A DNA stretch of 64,000 nucleotides, from assembly GCF_028368995.1 (NCBI RefSeq), contig NZ_JAQNDL010000001.1, positions 2,000,001 through 2,064,000 on the forward strand, written 5' to 3'. A program made the translations under genes and the position numbers. Positions within the stretch are counted from its first letter, which is position 1. Every line of letters starts with the position of its first letter. Below are positions 46,498 to 55,217 of the stretch, piece after piece. Source of the stretch: Nannocystis bainbridge (lineage in GTDB: Bacteria > Myxococcota_A > Polyangia > Nannocystales > Nannocystaceae). The notes under the pieces are model-generated. The model searched no databases. It was given only the letters and a program-made list of their open reading frames with translations, and had not been told where the DNA came from.

Positions 46498-47127
46498 GTG
46501 CCATTCACAATGTATCGAGCCGACACCCGTACCCCAGGAGAGATCAAGAAAGCCGGGGGGTTCCAGGCCAAGGTCCCGCTGACCGTGGCGCAGGCCCAGG
46601 GCTTGATCCGACGCGTCTCTATCGACGCGAACTCCCCCGTCGACATCCCGCACCGGGCGATGGAGCTCAGGGACGCCTTCGCGGATCCCGCAATGGCCGG
46701 GAAGCTCTTCGGCCTCCTCGCCCTCTACCAGGGGATCCGCAAGGGGAAGAGCGGGACGACTGTGCACATTTCGACTTCGGCGAACCAGGGCACCGGCGGA
46801 TACGACGGCAACATCTACGAGATCGTGACGCCGTTCGATCAGCTCTACGAGACGCCGGCAAAGCGAAATGGCCTCGGCGATCCCCGGCTGGTGGCGTCGT
46901 ACGAGGACATGGCGAGAGGCGTCAACCCGAGCATCCTCACCGATCGTGACAATATCGACAGCGCAGCCGAGCTGATCGCCGTCTACAATTCCGGGCAGGG
47001 CTCGCAGGAGGTGGCGTTCTTGACCGACATCCCCCTGAAGTGGATCGAGCGCGTCAAGCTCGACGGCTCCCGGGATTGGCAGATGATGTCGGCCGTGCTC
47101 GCCGGGTCGTCGTCGGCCACGTCGTAA
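46498..47127 (+). CDS. Probable ADP-ribosyltransferase toxin domain protein
   Basis: A 209-residue stand-alone domain with features of R-S-E-type (pertussis/cholera-like) ADP-ribosyltransferases: MYRADTRTP with R7 and D9 near the N terminus, then GGF; the STS motif at 92-94 (HISTSANQG); and a catalytic-type Glu, E171, in SQEVAFLTDIPLKWI. The residue two before E171 is Ser, so the Q/E-x-E of arginine-specific enzymes is not present. The target is unknown. There is no signal peptide, so delivery would need a specialised system. The GTG at 46498 is chosen because AAGGAG lies 6 nt upstream; an ATG at 46483 is possible. No recognisable immunity gene is adjacent. Confidence 0.65.
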   Translation: MPFTMYRADTRTPGEIKKAGGFQAKVPLTVAQAQGLIRRVSIDANSPVDIPHRAMELRDAFADPAMAGKLFGLLALYQGIRKGKSGTTVHISTSANQGTGGYDGNIYEIVTPFDQLYETPAKRNGLGDPRLVASYEDMARGVNPSILTDRDNIDSAAELIAVYNSGQGSQEVAFLTDIPLKWIERVKLDGSRDWQMMSAVLAGSSSATS

Positions 47128-47145
47128 GATCGGCACGACGTGCGC

Positions 47146-47400
47146 TCAGCCGGCTCGAAGAGGCATGATCGTCGAGGCGTCGAGCTCGCGACGCCCCGAG
47201 GCCCATGACGCAGACCCGCTCGTGAACCCCGGCGCCTCGGTCGGCAGGTGCCGTCGACCCGGGCGCGATGGGCACGCCTCGGCGGGCAAAGACAAGGGAG
47301 GGCCGAGCGCGGTTCCGGAGCCAGCGCGGTCCACCGATGGCTCGCATGGATCGCCGCGCCCTGCAGCCTGGCGGGCGACCATTCCGCCGAATTTGAACAT
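47146..47400 (-). CDS. Possible small protein, low confidence
   Basis: 84 codons starting MFKFGGMVARQ. GAGGAG lies 8 nt before the ATG at 47400, the main argument for it. Composition (Ser, Pro, Gly, Arg) is close to random GC-rich translation and there is no known domain. It would converge on the ADP-ribosyltransferase gene with 18 bp between. Confidence 0.25.
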   Translation of the reverse strand: MFKFGGMVARQAAGRGDPCEPSVDRAGSGTALGPPLSLPAEACPSRPGRRHLPTEAPGFTSGSASWASGRRELDASTIMPLRAG

Positions 47401-47682
47401 CGGGAGGCTCCTCGTTTCTCGGGTGGGCTGTCCTGCGACCGCTCATTGCGGGTGTCTCGGTGGATCGGGCCGCTCCGTCCAGGCTCGTCGGAGGATGACC
47501 AGCCAGCGCGACGCCCACGGGTGAAGAGCGACGGCCGTCCCGTTGCGATCCAAAATTCTTCGATCTTTTTTCTCGCCCTTCGAATGGCTCATCTTCGCGC
47601 CGGGGCAGGGCGAATCGACCCCATCTCGATCGAGCTCGTTCACCCCGCAACCGCCGCCGCGCCCCCGGCATCCGGCGCGCCC
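47401..47682. other. Intergenic, nothing recognised
   Basis: 282 bp between the possible small gene and the end of the GH43 gene. It contains a T-rich patch (about 47557-47575) that is unusual for this genome. No feature supported. Confidence 0.35.
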
Positions 47683-49293
47683 TCAAGGCTCGCCGGGCCA
47701 CGTCTGCAGCGAGCCGCTCGGCGAGCCGTCGTGGATCCGCGGCCAGCCGTTCTCCCACCACACCCGATCGACCAGCACCGTCCTGCCCTTGCCCCCGTCT
47801 TGGGTGCCGTTCCCGGCGTTCGTCCACGCGTGATAGACGAAATAATCGAGCCCGCCGACCGGCAGCAGCGTGCCGTGGCCCGGCCCGACCCACCGATCGT
47901 TGTTGACGAGGATCGGCGGCCCCAGCTTCTCATAAGGCCCGAGCAGCGACGCCGAGCGGGCGACGCCGGTGCGGTAGCGGTGATCGTAGACGTTGCCGCT
48001 GTACAGCAAATAATAGTAGTCGTCGCGCCGCACGATCCACTGCGCCTCGACGACCCCGCCCTCCCACGAATTGGGGTCGTTCGTCAGGATCTGCACCGGC
48101 TCGTCGGCGAAATCCAGGCCATCGGGGGTGAGCTGGCGGATGAAGATCGGCGTCGGCTGGCCCTGCGAGTTGCCGTCGATCTTGTAGGTGAGATAGGGGA
48201 CGCCGGCATCCTCGTAGAAGCTGGCGTCGATGACCCCGAGCGGATGCTCGACCAGCGGACCGGGGCGCTCGGTGTAGGGCCCGAGCGGGTCGTCGGCGTA
48301 GGCGGCACCGATGCTGAGCACGTTGCCGCCGTTGACCGTGGTGAAGTACGCCATGTACTTGCCGCCGACGCGGTGCAGCTCGGGTGCCCAGTTGCGATTG
48401 CCGTTGGCGGCCCACGCCGGCTTGCCGTTCGGCAGCACCGCGGCGCCGGTGTCGTTCCACAGCACGAGGTCGCGCGAGTGGCGGATCGGGAACGAGCCGC
48501 CGGTGCACACCATGTAAAAATGCGGGCCGTCGGGCTGTTCGACGCCGAGCACGCCGGGGTCGGGGCAATCGAACGGGATCACGGGGTTGCCGTACGGGGG
48601 CTTGGGCGGGCGCAGCTCGGCGGGCGGCTCGGCGGCGAGCAGGTTGTCGAGCGGGATGACCTGCTCGGCGATGGCGTCGCTCGACCACAACAGGCGGGCC
48701 GACGCCTCGATGTCGATCTCGAAGTAATCGACGCGGATCGCCGCCGGCACCCCGGCCGTCAGCTCGACCGACGCCTCGTTGCGAGTGACGAAGTGGGGGA
48801 TCCAGTCATCGATCACCAGGGCGTCGTCGACCCACACGCGCACGCCGTCGTCGGTCTCGGTGATGATGGTATAGGTGCCGGTCGCGGGCGCGAGCAAAGA
48901 GCCGGTCCAGCGGATCGAGTGACGATCGACCGGGAGCGACGGATCGGGCGCGTCGAGGCCCCACACGAAATCGAGGCCAGGGTCGATGCGCGTCATCACC
49001 GGATCGATGTAGGTGGCGAAGTATTCGGCCCGCAGGCCGTTCACCGGCGGCGGCGGTTCGCTGGTCGAGCTGTCGCTGGTCTCGCTGGTCTCGCTGGTCT
49101 CGCTGGTGCTGGCCTCGGTCGGGCGCCCGGTGGTGGTGGTGGGCTCGGTCTCCGCGGTGCCGGTCTGCGCGTCGGTGGCAGCACCCGTCGAGGTCGTGGT
49201 GTCGGCCGTCGCCGCGGACGTGGATGAGCCGGCGTCGCTGCAGGCGAGCACGGTGAAGACAGGGGCGAGCGCCGCGAAGCTGCGTGGGTGCAT
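47683..49293 (-). CDS. Lipoprotein with PA14 and GH43 glycoside hydrolase domains
   Basis: 536 residues. The lipobox VLAC (Cys18) is followed by a Thr/Ser/Glu linker with repeated SET units. A PA14 carbohydrate-binding domain (about 85-210: LRAEYFATYIDPV, GTYTIITETDDGVRVWVDDALVIDDWI) precedes a five-bladed GH43 domain (about 230-530). Likely catalytic residues are in FDCPDPGVL (base), GVIDASFYEDAGVPYL (pKa modulator) and VVEAQWIVRRDDYYYLLYSG (acid Glu). GH43 enzymes act on arabinose- or xylose-containing glycans; the exact substrate is unknown. It is expected on the cell surface for polymer degradation. Confidence 0.88.
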   Translation of the reverse strand: MHPRSFAALAPVFTVLACSDAGSSTSAATADTTTSTGAATDAQTGTAETEPTTTTGRPTEASTSETSETSETSDSSTSEPPPPVNGLRAEYFATYIDPVMTRIDPGLDFVWGLDAPDPSLPVDRHSIRWTGSLLAPATGTYTIITETDDGVRVWVDDALVIDDWIPHFVTRNEASVELTAGVPAAIRVDYFEIDIEASARLLWSSDAIAEQVIPLDNLLAAEPPAELRPPKPPYGNPVIPFDCPDPGVLGVEQPDGPHFYMVCTGGSFPIRHSRDLVLWNDTGAAVLPNGKPAWAANGNRNWAPELHRVGGKYMAYFTTVNGGNVLSIGAAYADDPLGPYTERPGPLVEHPLGVIDASFYEDAGVPYLTYKIDGNSQGQPTPIFIRQLTPDGLDFADEPVQILTNDPNSWEGGVVEAQWIVRRDDYYYLLYSGNVYDHRYRTGVARSASLLGPYEKLGPPILVNNDRWVGPGHGTLLPVGGLDYFVYHAWTNAGNGTQDGGKGRTVLVDRVWWENGWPRIHDGSPSGSLQTWPGEP

Positions 49294-49512
49294 CGCCGCG
49301 GATGCTACTCAAGGCAGGGTCGAGATTCGGGCGTCTGCTGATGCAGCCCGTGCAGACCCGATCACCCCATCAGCCAGTCATGGGGGGCGATGCCAGGGCA
49401 CTCGTCCCGTCATTCGACCCGATGTTTCCTGCCCACACCCTGGTGCTGCGAAAGCGACAGGCCCGCTTCGCGTGGGTCCCGTTCGTGAATCTCAGCAGCG
49501 TATGGGCATACG

Positions 49513-50307
49513 CTAGCGCACCACTTCGAACATCCCGTCGATACGGCTGATGAACACCGGCAGCGACCACGCGTTGCCATCGGCCGCCTGGCCACGGAGC
49601 ACGGGTTGGTCGTCGCGCGTGCGCGGCTCGACCACCCGACCGTCGCAGCACAGGTGCAGCACGATGTCGTCCGGGCGCAGCGGCTCGACCGTCCACGCGT
49701 TGTCCTTCGCCAGCTCCGTGAACTGCTCCTGCAGCCCTGCGCGGGCCGCCGCGGGCGTCATCCCGTAGAGCGGCGCCAGCTCGGCGAACTTGATGCGCAG
49801 GCGCGACAGCAGCCCCGGGATGTCGCCCAGCGACAGATCGGCGTGCAGCGCGTCGAGGAACATCAGCAGCTCCGCGGTGGTCGCCGCGTCCAGCTTCATC
49901 GGCGTCGCCGTCTGCCAGGCCCACGTCGGTCCCCGCGGCAGGCGAAACTCGTACGCGATCCGCAGCGGCAGCGTCGGCGGCGGGTCGTCGGGCAGCGGCG
50001 CCCACGTCAGCCCGTCGATCGGCACGTCCTCCCCGGCCGGCACGATCTCCCCGAGCGGACCGACGCAGCGCTGCACGATCAACCGGCGCGGCGACAGCGG
50101 ATCGACGATCGCGCCCGGCGGCGCGATCGCGTCGACGCGGACCGCGATCTCGTTGTCGCCGCTGACGAGCCACTCGCTGACCGAGGGGATCGCGGTGTAC
50201 GGCGCGTCGACCGGGGTGCGCAGGATCGGCGCGCGGTTGACGAACACCTCGCAGGCGTAGCCGTGGATCGAGACGTTGAGATAATCGACGGTGGACACGA
50301 TCGTCAC
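49513..50307 (-). CDS. Third gene of an effector-like operon, unknown (possible immunity/accessory)
   Basis: 264 residues, no signal peptide. The N-terminal half is beta-rich (VSTVDYLNVSIHGYACEVFVNRAPILRTP and GDNEIAVRVDAI); the C-terminal part has helices (DAATTAELLMFLDALHADLSLGD and IPGLLSRLRIKFAELAPLYG) and ends ISRIDGMFEVVR. The GTG at 50307 overlaps the preceding stop (GTGA). I do not recognise the family; position after a large cargo-like protein suggests an immunity or partner role, which is inference. Confidence 0.65.
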   Translation of the reverse strand: MTIVSTVDYLNVSIHGYACEVFVNRAPILRTPVDAPYTAIPSVSEWLVSGDNEIAVRVDAIAPPGAIVDPLSPRRLIVQRCVGPLGEIVPAGEDVPIDGLTWAPLPDDPPPTLPLRIAYEFRLPRGPTWAWQTATPMKLDAATTAELLMFLDALHADLSLGDIPGLLSRLRIKFAELAPLYGMTPAAARAGLQEQFTELAKDNAWTVEPLRPDDIVLHLCCDGRVVEPRTRDDQPVLRGQAADGNAWSLPVFISRIDGMFEVVR

Positions 50308-51929
50308 AGGATGGTTCGGGACCAGATCGGCCGCTTTTCCCACAGCGTGGCCGACTTCGTCACGCTGAAGAACAGCTTGCTCTTGGCGGTGAAGGTGCCC
50401 TTGCCGGCGGAAAGGTCGAGGTTGGCCTTGAGGGCGAACGGGGCCAGCTCCATCACCGCGGCGCCCTCGAAGCCGGCGTTGATCTTGCCGACCACCTCGA
50501 CCCAGTCGCCGAGCGCCCCGCGGACCCCGATCTCGCCGCCGACCGCCGGCGGCACCGTGACCGTCGCCGCCGGCCCGGTGCGGTCGGGGTTGGCCTCGCG
50601 CGTGAACGTCAGCTTGAGCTCACCGGTCACCGCCCCGTACACCTGGGCCTTGGCGCTCAGCAGCTCGAGGCCGAACGCGATCTCGGCCTTGGCCGACACC
50701 AGCGTCAGCGCCACCTCGACCTTGTAATAGCGGTAGACGGTGTGATTCTTCGGCCACTCTTTATAGCCCCACTCGTACTCGAGGCTGCCGGCGAACACCT
50801 CGACCTCGACCGAGAAGGTCCAGCCGATCTTCGGCATGCGGTTGGCGATCGCCTTGAAGAACTCGATGAGCCCGAGGATCTGCTTGCGCAGGGTCAGCAG
50901 GAACTCGATGAACTCGGCGGCCTTGAACGACTGGGTCCAGTCGGCGCCGTTGCGCGTGAACGTGAAGCTCTTGGCGGTCGACAGCGCGCGGCCGTCGGGC
51001 GCGTCGCTGCCCTCGTACTTGTCGGACGAGTAGTCGCGGCCGCGGATCGTGCCGAGCTGCTGGGTCTGCGTCACCGTGCCGTGGCGGTTGCCGACCGACT
51101 CGGTGCGGCGATACAGCTCGGTGTTGCCGGTCGTCCGCATCTCCTCCTTGGTCGACTGCGACGTGCGCGCGAGCCCGCGGGTGTCGCTGCTCGAGCTCGA
51201 GCTGCCCTGGACCTTGCCCTCGCTGTAGCGCGAGTCGGCGCGCTCGCGCTTGCGCACCGACGGGATCTGCAGCCCGATCTTGAAGATGTCGGGCGGGTAG
51301 ACCGCGACCTTGTGCTTCCAGCTGTAGAACGCCTTCGGCTGCGGCGCCGGGCGGGCCCCGCAGGCCGCCATCGTGAACACCCACATCGCCGGCGGCGGGA
51401 AGAAGAACTGGCGCAGGCCGGCGAAGAAGCCGATGCGCGTGATGTTGGCGAGGCGGTTCTTGAACCAGTTGGGCTCGTACGAGACCGCGACCGCGTGCGT
51501 CGGTCCGCGCAGCACCTTGACCTCGCCGCGGCCCGCCGGCGGCTGGACCGTCAGCGCCGGGTGGCCGGGCGAGTAGCCGGGGCCGCCCGAGGCCTTGACG
51601 GTGATGGTGTCGGGCTCGATGACCTCGAACCTGTCGGTGACCGCCGGGTTGCGCTTGTTCGGCGAGTGCACCTGGTTGGTCATGATCTTGCCGCGACCCA
51701 TGTCGAGCCAGAACGCGACGCTCTTGATCTCCCGCTTGTCGGCGACGCCGCAGTGCTTGCAGCTGAACTCGAGCTTGTCGAAGTCGCACGGCGGGACCTT
51801 GCGCGGCTGCTGCTTCTGGCAGGTCGCGCACGGCTTGTTGGCCGGCTGACCGGCCTTGCTCTTCAGCGCCGGCGGCGGCGTCTTGCGCGGCGAGGGCCGG
51901 GCGGGTCTTTGGGCTGGTCTTTGGGTCAT
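50304..51929 (-). CDS. Large Cys-rich-N-terminus protein, putative secreted effector
   Basis: 541 residues. A basic, Pro-rich N terminus (MTQRPAQRPARPSPRK) leads to two Cys pairs (CATC and CKHC, about 30 residues apart, with one extra Cys between) that could bind zinc. A mixed region (about 90-330) with a Ser run and Arg/Thr-rich stretch follows, then a long beta-rich C terminus (about 350-541) with repeated amphipathic strands (FSVEVEVFAGSLEYEWGY, YYKVEVALTLVSAKAEIAFGLELLSAKAQVYGAV, FALKANLDLSAGKGTFTAKSKLFFSV) resembling a barrel or pore former. No catalytic motif is visible. It overlaps both neighbours by 4 bp. Similarity to T6SS-linked cargo is by context only. Confidence 0.6.
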   Translation of the reverse strand: MTQRPAQRPARPSPRKTPPPALKSKAGQPANKPCATCQKQQPRKVPPCDFDKLEFSCKHCGVADKREIKSVAFWLDMGRGKIMTNQVHSPNKRNPAVTDRFEVIEPDTITVKASGGPGYSPGHPALTVQPPAGRGEVKVLRGPTHAVAVSYEPNWFKNRLANITRIGFFAGLRQFFFPPPAMWVFTMAACGARPAPQPKAFYSWKHKVAVYPPDIFKIGLQIPSVRKRERADSRYSEGKVQGSSSSSSDTRGLARTSQSTKEEMRTTGNTELYRRTESVGNRHGTVTQTQQLGTIRGRDYSSDKYEGSDAPDGRALSTAKSFTFTRNGADWTQSFKAAEFIEFLLTLRKQILGLIEFFKAIANRMPKIGWTFSVEVEVFAGSLEYEWGYKEWPKNHTVYRYYKVEVALTLVSAKAEIAFGLELLSAKAQVYGAVTGELKLTFTREANPDRTGPAATVTVPPAVGGEIGVRGALGDWVEVVGKINAGFEGAAVMELAPFALKANLDLSAGKGTFTAKSKLFFSVTKSATLWEKRPIWSRTIL

Positions 51930-52276
51930 GTCTCCGCCGGGCTCTGGTAAAGGCTGCCGAGCAGCTCCATCGGCTCGGGCCACGATTGCAGCTCGTCGAG
52001 GTTGTGAAGCACGCCGATCGCGTCGTCGGAGTCGGCGAACCGCTCGTCGAAGCGCGACGCGACCTCGAGGTGGCGCAGCAGCGAGACCTCCTCGACCAGC
52101 CCGAGGGCGAGCCCGCGGTCCAGCCGGCGCTCGACCCACGCCGCCGCGACCTCGTCGCTGGCCTCGTCCCACCGCTCGGGGTGCGCGTCGCGGAGGTGAG
52201 CGACCGCCCCGACGACGAACCGCCGCCGCGACAGGGCCGTGAGGGCATCGATCTGCGGGCGACGGATCTTGAGCAT
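51926..52276 (-). CDS. Small helical protein, first gene of the effector-like operon
   Basis: 116 residues opening MLKIRRPQIDALTALSRRRFVVGAVAHLRDAHPERW, then WVERRLDRGLALGLVEEVSLLRHLEVASRFDERF. From memory, proteins of this type occur beside VgrG and effector genes in proteobacteria and are often annotated as T6SS-associated; I could not verify this. Its stop overlaps the ATG of the large protein (ATGA). The ATG at 52276 begins a typical N terminus for the group. Confidence 0.65.
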   Translation of the reverse strand: MLKIRRPQIDALTALSRRRFVVGAVAHLRDAHPERWDEASDEVAAAWVERRLDRGLALGLVEEVSLLRHLEVASRFDERFADSDDAIGVLHNLDELQSWPEPMELLGSLYQSPAET

Positions 52277-52495
52277 GCGCAGCAGCCAGGCGGCGGGCCT
52301 CGACCATAGCGAACGGCTCCGCGTCCGCCTACAGCGTTCTGAGGGGTGCAGGGCGCGATACCGCGACGCGCTGGCCACGCTGCGCGCGTCGCATCGCGCC
52401 GGCACGACGACGCCGCGCTCGCGCCAGCGCTCCGCCGCGCCGCAGCGACCCGCCTCGCGCGGCGACGAGCGACCCGGTGTTACGATCGCACGGTC

Positions 52496-52963
52496 ATGCG
52501 TCCGCAGATCGTCCTCATCGCGTCGCTCCTGGCCCTGCCCGCCGCCGGCTGCGAGTCGCAAGCTTGCACCCTGATCGGCTGCGTCGGCACGTTCGCCGTC
52601 TTCCTCGAGCGCGCGGCCTGGACCGCCGGCGAGTACACGGTCACGGTCGTCGCCGACGACGAGACGATCGCATGCACGGCCACGCTGCCGCTGCAGTGCG
52701 ACGCGCCGCCCGCCTGTCCCGAGGCGTCGCAGCTGACCCTCGGCGTCGAAGGCTGCAAACTCCCGCCGGCCCAGCACAAGCTCGGCAACCTCGAGTTTCG
52801 CCAGGGCAAGGCGCCCAAGTCGGTGTCGGTGCAGGTCCACCAGGACGACGTGCTGCTCGGCGAGGGCACCTACACACCGGACTACAGCGAGTCACAGCCC
52901 AACGGCCCCGACTGCGGGCCGATCTGCGTCGGCGCCGAGGGGGTCACGCTCACGCTCAAGTGA
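52496..52963 (+). CDS. Small secreted lipoprotein
   Basis: 155 residues. The signal peptide ends LPAAGC (Cys18). The mature region has about nine cysteines and a beta-rich pattern (GEYTVTVVADDETIACTATLPLQC, LGNLEFRQGKAPKSVSVQVHQDDVLLGEG) suggesting one disulfide-linked beta domain. No family recognised. It is divergent from the effector-like operon at 52276. Confidence 0.7.
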   Translation: MRPQIVLIASLLALPAAGCESQACTLIGCVGTFAVFLERAAWTAGEYTVTVVADDETIACTATLPLQCDAPPACPEASQLTLGVEGCKLPPAQHKLGNLEFRQGKAPKSVSVQVHQDDVLLGEGTYTPDYSESQPNGPDCGPICVGAEGVTLTLK

Positions 52964-53007
52964 TGCCGTCTTCTTTTGGCATGTCTTTTCGAACATTCTT
53001 TAAAGAA

Positions 53008-53049
53008 CATGTCCATCACGACATGTCCATCACGACATGTCTATTACGA
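53008..53049. repeat. Three tandem 14-bp units containing CATGTC
   Basis: CATGTCCATCACGA at 53008-53021 and 53022-53035, then a diverged copy CATGTCTATTACGA at 53036-53049. Just upstream (52980-53010) is an imperfect hairpin with TTCTTTAAAGAA at its centre. The units share the CATGTCC half-site of the dispersed hairpin family. Confidence 0.75.
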
Positions 53050-53207
53050 CATATTGCTACGAGATATCCATGGCGCAGGTTCCATTCGCCATGTCCCTTT
53101 CGCCCGGGGCGGACCCGCGGCGCGCGGTCCCGCGGACGCTCGCGCCCCGTGACGGCGATCGCCTCCCCGCTGCGTGAGCGCGCCGCGCCGGCGAGACGCT
53201 CCCATGT

Positions 53208-54257
53208 TTGGCGGAGCCCGTGCTCTCGCTCGACCCACTCGGCCCCGACGACCTCGACGAATCGCGCGAGCGGGCGCGCCTGGCCGCGCACGGCGGCGGC
53301 GGCGTGCTCTCGCCGTACGGCCCCGTCCGTCCGACCCTGCGGCCGCTGGTGCTCGTCCACGGCATCCACGGCCACCCGGGCGAGCTCGCGCCGGTGGCAG
53401 AGCACGTAAGGGCGACCGGCAGCGCCCAGCCGTATTTCTTCACCTACGACGATCTCGGGCGCTACCTCGATCGCAGCGGCGACGAGCTCGCGCGCGCCCT
53501 GGCGCAGCTCGCCTGTCACGCCCCGCGACCCGCGGTCGTGATCGTGGCCCACTCGATGGGCGGCATCGTCGCTCGCTGCGCGCTCAACTCGCTCGTCGAC
53601 CCGCGGTGGTTCCCGCTGTTCAGCCATCGCCGGCTGCGCCGCGGCAAGGTCCGCGTCCGCGGCAGCGCCGAGGCCGTGCGCGCGGGCGTGCGCCTCGAAG
53701 CCGCCTGCGCCGCCGACTTCGCCGCCGTCGACCTCCTCACCGTCGACACCCCGTGGTCCGGCTTCGCCGCGCCGCGCCTCGACCTGCGCAACTTGTGGCG
53801 GCGTCAGCGAAGCTGGGTCGACATGGTCTCCAACAGCACCGTGCTGACGCGCCTGCACGACGTCGCCTTGCCGTCGCATCTCCGGATCCACCATATCGAG
53901 GCCGATCAACCCGGCGCAGGCCTCGATCACGACAAGATTCGCACGCTCGGTGACCTCGACGACCGCGACCTCCTCCGCTTCCAGCGCGCGATCCTCGGCG
54001 AACGTGGCGCGCTCGGCCGCGACCCACGCCTGCGCAACATGTTCGCCGCCCTCGCTGGCGAACGCAGCTTCCCCATGCTCGCCGAGGGCCTGCGCGCGAC
54101 CGGCATCGTCGACGCCCCGGCGTTCCGCGCCGAGCTGCGGCGGGCCGTCCCGCGGCTCGCCGGCAGTCACACCTCCGTGCTGCAGAACACCGCCCTGTTC
54201 GCCCTGCTCGACGCATGGCTCGCCCGCGGCGCCATTGAAGTGCAGCGCCAAGCCTGA
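53208..54257 (+). CDS. Lipase-like alpha/beta hydrolase
   Basis: A 349-residue hydrolase. LVLVHGIHGHPGEL gives the oxyanion HG region, AHSMGGIVAR the GxSxG nucleophile elbow (Ser within SMGG), LLTVDTPWSGF the post-nucleophile strand, and a later HIEADQPG or GSHTSVLQN the candidate catalytic Asp/His regions. The shape fits PGAP1-like or lipase class proteins acting on lipids or acyl esters. No signal peptide is evident. Start is uncertain: TTG at 53208 or GTG at 53220. Confidence 0.75.
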   Translation: MAEPVLSLDPLGPDDLDESRERARLAAHGGGGVLSPYGPVRPTLRPLVLVHGIHGHPGELAPVAEHVRATGSAQPYFFTYDDLGRYLDRSGDELARALAQLACHAPRPAVVIVAHSMGGIVARCALNSLVDPRWFPLFSHRRLRRGKVRVRGSAEAVRAGVRLEAACAADFAAVDLLTVDTPWSGFAAPRLDLRNLWRRQRSWVDMVSNSTVLTRLHDVALPSHLRIHHIEADQPGAGLDHDKIRTLGDLDDRDLLRFQRAILGERGALGRDPRLRNMFAALAGERSFPMLAEGLRATGIVDAPAFRAELRRAVPRLAGSHTSVLQNTALFALLDAWLARGAIEVQRQA

Positions 54258-54321
54258 CCCGCGGCCGTGAATTGACCGAGCTCTTACAATCGCCGCGCAG
54301 CCTGCCGACTACGGTGAGGGC

Positions 54322-55074
54322 ATGCCCCGCAGGACGCTCCTCCTCCTCCTCGCGCTCGCCGGCTGCCAGGCCTCGCCCTGCCCGCGTGAGGCCCCCACCG
54401 TCATCGCCTGGACCCCCGGCGAGCAGTCCGGCGTCGCCGTGCCAGGGCGCACCATCACCGTCGCCGGGGCGGCCGAGGTCCTCACGGCGCCCGACACCTT
54501 CGAGCTGACGATCGGCTTCGACCTCCAGGCCCCCGACCTCGCGCGCGCCCGCGACGACAGCCGCCTGCGCGCCCGCGCCCTGCTCGACGTCATCGCCAAG
54601 AGAGCGATCCCCGAGACCGACGTCCAGACCCAGGAGCTGTCGCTGCAGCCGCGCTACGAGAGCTACGAGCACCGCAAGATCGTCGGCTATCAGGCCACGC
54701 GGCTCATGGTCGTCACCTTGCACGACCTCGACGACGTCGAAGCTGTCCTTTACGACATGCTCGCCGCCGGGGCCAACCGCGTCGACCGGGTCCAGTTCTC
54801 GAGCAGCGCCACCGGCGAGAAACGGGCCGAGGCGCGCGTGCTCGCCGTCCAGGCCGCGCGCGACAAGGCCCAGGCCATGGCCGGCGCGCTCGGCCAGCTG
54901 CTCGGCGAGCCGCTGCGCGTCGAGGAGGTCACCCTCGATCCGTGGCGCCCGCCGACGATGAACAACATGGCCCTCAACAACGACTCGGTCGCGCAGATCG
55001 GCGAAACCGTGGCGAGCGGCCGCGTCCGCGTGCAGGCCAACGTGTCCGTCACCTTCGCGCTCGCGCACCAGTGA
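54322..55074 (+). CDS. SIMPL-domain (DUF541) lipoprotein
   Basis: 250 residues. The lipobox LALAGC gives Cys15. A SIMPL/DUF541 domain (about 43-250) shows ITVAGAAEVLTAPDTFELTIGFDLQA near its start, a central QTQELSLQPRYES and VGYQATRLMVVTLHDLDDVEAVL, and VLAVQAARDKAQAMAGALGQLLGEPLRVEEV near its end. These are periplasmic or outer-membrane proteins with roles in stress tolerance in other bacteria; the exact role here is unknown. A hairpin-family copy starts 2 bp after the stop codon. Confidence 0.87.
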   Translation: MPRRTLLLLLALAGCQASPCPREAPTVIAWTPGEQSGVAVPGRTITVAGAAEVLTAPDTFELTIGFDLQAPDLARARDDSRLRARALLDVIAKRAIPETDVQTQELSLQPRYESYEHRKIVGYQATRLMVVTLHDLDDVEAVLYDMLAAGANRVDRVQFSSSATGEKRAEARVLAVQAARDKAQAMAGALGQLLGEPLRVEEVTLDPWRPPTMNNMALNNDSVAQIGETVASGRVRVQANVSVTFALAHQ

Positions 55075-55076
55075 CC

Positions 55077-55090
55077 TGTCCTCGCGGACA
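55077..55090. repeat. Hairpin-family copy at a gene end
   Basis: TGTCC-TCGC-GGACA, perfect 5-bp arms, directly after the SIMPL gene's stop. Confidence 0.65.
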
Positions 55091-55217
55091 CATTGCGGTG
55101 AGCGTCGGCGTCTCCGCCCAAGCCCACAAACGACGGCGGCGCCGGTCCTGCCCACGACGGGCGGACCGGCAGCCCCTTTCTCCGGGCCCGTTCAACGTGC
55201 AGTGAAGGGCCGGTCCG

